Source of the DNA: Methanothrix sp.
GTDB lineage: Archaea > Halobacteriota > Methanosarcinia > Methanotrichales > Methanotrichaceae
DNA: 6,368 nucleotides
Direction: 5' to 3'
Assembly: GCA_028688535.1 (NCBI GenBank)
Contig: JAQTXY010000124.1
Span: 1-6,368 of the forward strand
Position 1 is the stretch's first letter. Each line of letters begins with the position of its first letter. A model generated the notes under the pieces. That model did not search any database, was not told where the DNA came from, and saw only the letters and a program-made list of their open reading frames with translations. The position numbers were made by a program, and so were the translations under genes. This document shows positions 4,795 through 6,368 of this stretch, one piece after another.

Positions 4795-6368
4795 TTATGT
4801 TGTGGCGTATTCATTTATTGTCGAACTCATTCTGCCGAACAGGTCTTTCTGCTCTCCATCCACAATGCTATAGAGTGCTTCCGGGCTTAAGCTAGATATG
4901 GGATAGTACTTTCCTGCACACTTCTCTGCAATCTCATGGCAGTAGCCCAGCCTCATTTCCATGAAGGAGCTATCCACAACCTCAGTATCAATGACGATAG
5001 TATGAATCCCGAGAAGCTTGGATCTCTCCGATATCTCCATCAGCTCGTCCTTGATCTTGCCTCCCATTCCCACATTTGCCCTGCCGTCGGATATGAGGAT
5101 CATCATGAGTTTTGTTTCTTCATCCTTCCTCAATTCACCTTGCAGGAGCTGCAATGCTCGGGATAGGCCGGCGGAGAGCGGTGTCTTGCCTCCCGTGGGA
5201 AGCTCTCGCAGGCGGCTCAAGGCCAGATCAACGCTCGAACAAGGCGGTAGGATAAGTTCGGCGTCCTTTCCTTTGAAAGCTACCATGCCAATTTTGTCTC
5301 TCTTCTGGTAGGAATCCATGAGCAGGGAGAGAACGGCACCCTTTGCACTCTCCATCCTCTGGTTGGCTCCCATAGAGCCGCTGGCATCTACAACAAAGAG
5401 GACTACGGCAGAGGTCTTCCCTACTCGTTCTTTCTCCCGGATATCCTCGCTCTTCACAATAATCGCATTGGGGCCCGATCGGACCTTCTGATAGGGAGCT
5501 GCAGCTCGAATGGTAGCATCGATAGCGATATCTTTCCCTTCTTGGGGCATCCTCTGGCGCAGGTATCTTCCCCGGTTTCGGAGAGCGAGGGTGTTCATTC
5601 TCCTGCCGCTGGTCTTGCGGCGGGCAATTCTGTCTCTCTTGCGGGGCATATTTATGGCACGCGTATCGATAGGCGTGCCGATTTCGAAGACCTGTTCCTG
5701 AGGCTTGGCAGCCTGGGTTTGATTGGAGTCCTTTTGGTCGTCTGGCTCCTGGGGAGTTTGCTCATTTTTTTTTTGTTGCTTAGGCTCTTGATGTTGATGC
5801 TGGTGTTCGTGCTGATGCTGCTGCATCGACTTCTCCAGCTTATCTTTGTTCAGGGTGGGCGGCTCAAAAGGCCTGCTTCTCATCCTGTGAGCCAGGTCCA
5901 GCTCCATGGCCTTCTTGACATCCTCCTGGTTGACCTCTGTCCTGCCGTCAAAAGCGGCAATGGTCTTGGCAGTCCTGGTGATGACAATCTCTGCCCGGTG
6001 TGTCTTCACGCCCAGATCAATGCATGTTGTTGCGATGGAACGAAGAAGATCATCACTCATGGTCACTTTCCTAAGGATCTTGCGGGCCAAGGATATCTTT
6101 TCCTTCAATTGCACCTGGCTTTTTTGGCACATTTGCGTAAATCCATCCGGGTCGGCATCGAATGATTCCGCCATCTTGGCTATCTGCATCCTTTGATCTA
6201 CGTCCTCAATGCCGACAACACTCACTTGCAGTCCGAATCGGTCCAGCAGTTGTGGCCGGATCTCACCTTCCTCCGGGTTCATGGTTCCAACCAGGATGAA
6301 TTTGGAGGGATGGGCTACGGATACGCCTTCGCGTTCAACTATATTCACTCCCATGGCGGCAGAGTCGA
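4795..6368 (-). CDS. ChlI/ChlD-fused metal-chelatase-like AAA+/VWA protein (5' end outside window)
   Basis: The frame is open to the right edge, so the true start, Walker A and Walker B lie outside; the ATG at 6354 is internal because DSAA precedes it in frame. Numbering from that Met, residues 1-42 are the end of the BchI-type AAA+ core (GVNIVEREG, VGTMNPEEGEIRPQLLDRFGL, with the conserved LDRF arginine). Residues 100-163 are its helical lid, ending RMRSRPFE. A His/Gln/Glu-rich linker follows (178-221). Next come the ChlD-conserved region (RGRYLRQRMP and DIAIDATIRAAAP, 261-287) and a von Willebrand factor A domain. Its metal site is complete: DASGS (323-327), Thr391 and Asp423 in SDGRANVG. 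Proteins of this build are the ATPase motor of magnesium or cobalt chelatases, acting with a large CobN/ChlH subunit. In archaea the metal and partner are uncertain; no such large subunit is in the window. A MoxR-like chaperone role is the alternative. Confidence 0.9.
   Translation of the reverse strand, partial: DSAAMGVNIVEREGVSVAHPSKFILVGTMNPEEGEIRPQLLDRFGLQVSVVGIEDVDQRMQIAKMAESFDADPDGFTQMCQKSQVQLKEKISLARKILRKVTMSDDLLRSIATTCIDLGVKTHRAEIVITRTAKTIAAFDGRTEVNQEDVKKAMELDLAHRMRSRPFEPPTLNKDKLEKSMQQHQHEHQHQHQEPKQQKKNEQTPQEPDDQKDSNQTQAAKPQEQVFEIGTPIDTRAINMPRKRDRIARRKTSGRRMNTLALRNRGRYLRQRMPQEGKDIAIDATIRAAAPYQKVRSGPNAIIVKSEDIREKERVGKTSAVVLFVVDASGSMGANQRMESAKGAVLSLLMDSYQKRDKIGMVAFKGKDAELILPPCSSVDLALSRLRELPTGGKTPLSAGLSRALQLLQGELRKDEETKLMMILISDGRANVGMGGKIKDELMEISERSKLLGIHTIVIDTEVVDSSFMEMRLGYCHEIAEKCAGKYYPISSLSPEALYSIVDGEQKDLFGRMSSTINEYATT
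5692..5823 (-). repeat. Low-complexity His/Gln/Glu-rich linker inside the chelatase-like gene
   Basis: Residues about 178-221 (numbered from Met at 6354) join the AAA+ and VWA halves. The first dozen residues contain five histidines alternating with Gln/Glu (QHQHEHQHQHQE), then a Gln/Lys/Asp/Pro-rich stretch. An acidic Pro-rich linker is normal in ChlD; the alternating histidines are notable. Confidence 0.8.

Noticed and set aside
5542..6165. A 207-codon + strand frame with a long Leu/Val-rich stretch that looks like a membrane protein
   Set aside because: The hydrophobic run is the complement of the His/Gln-rich linker of the chelatase-like protein (CAG/CAT read as CTG/ATG). There is no ribosome binding site.

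Overview
The window looks like part of a euryarchaeal methanogen chromosome, possibly Methanothrix-like or another Methanosarcinales relative. This is inference. The visible support is: roughly balanced coding GC with very A/T-rich spacers; Shine-Dalgarno sites of the GGAGG and GGTGA type; A/T boxes rather than bacterial -35/-10 pairs; a fused ChlI/ChlD-type chelatase, a dicluster ferredoxin and a SPASM radical SAM enzyme in one neighbourhood. No tRNA, rRNA, CRISPR array, transposase or integrase was seen.

Left part (1-1464). A radical SAM/SPASM protein enters from the left edge on the + strand and keeps its full C-terminal SPASM cysteine set. A possible 52-codon ORF overlaps its 3' end. Convergent to these is a 61-residue gene on the - strand, probably a small Sm-like beta-barrel protein, followed by an A/T-rich divergent promoter region.

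Middle (1465-3157). A + strand gene begins like a secreted BtuF/FepB-type substrate-binding protein but stops after 127 codons, and looks like a broken gene. Facing it is a compact - strand cluster of three small genes: an 85-residue six-cysteine protein of unknown family, a 136-residue 2[4Fe-4S] ferredoxin, and a 58-residue membrane protein with glycine at almost every fourth residue. The last gene starts 9 bases after the ferredoxin stop and has its own Shine-Dalgarno site between the two. It is the most unusual object here. A spacer of about 285 bases upstream of the cluster holds a perfect 11-bp inverted repeat and a hairpin plus T-run that probably ends the ABC operon.

Right part (3158-6368, all - strand). 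A ChlI/ChlD-like AAA+/von Willebrand factor A protein runs in from the right edge with a His/Gln-rich linker. It is followed 36 bases later by a two-gene ABC-2 exporter operon, a DrrA-like ATPase and a DrrB-like permease with overlapping stop and start codons.

How they may work together: the ABC pair forms one exporter. The three small middle genes probably form one transcription unit linking an electron carrier to a small membrane protein, but their joint function is unknown. The other genes show no clear shared pathway.
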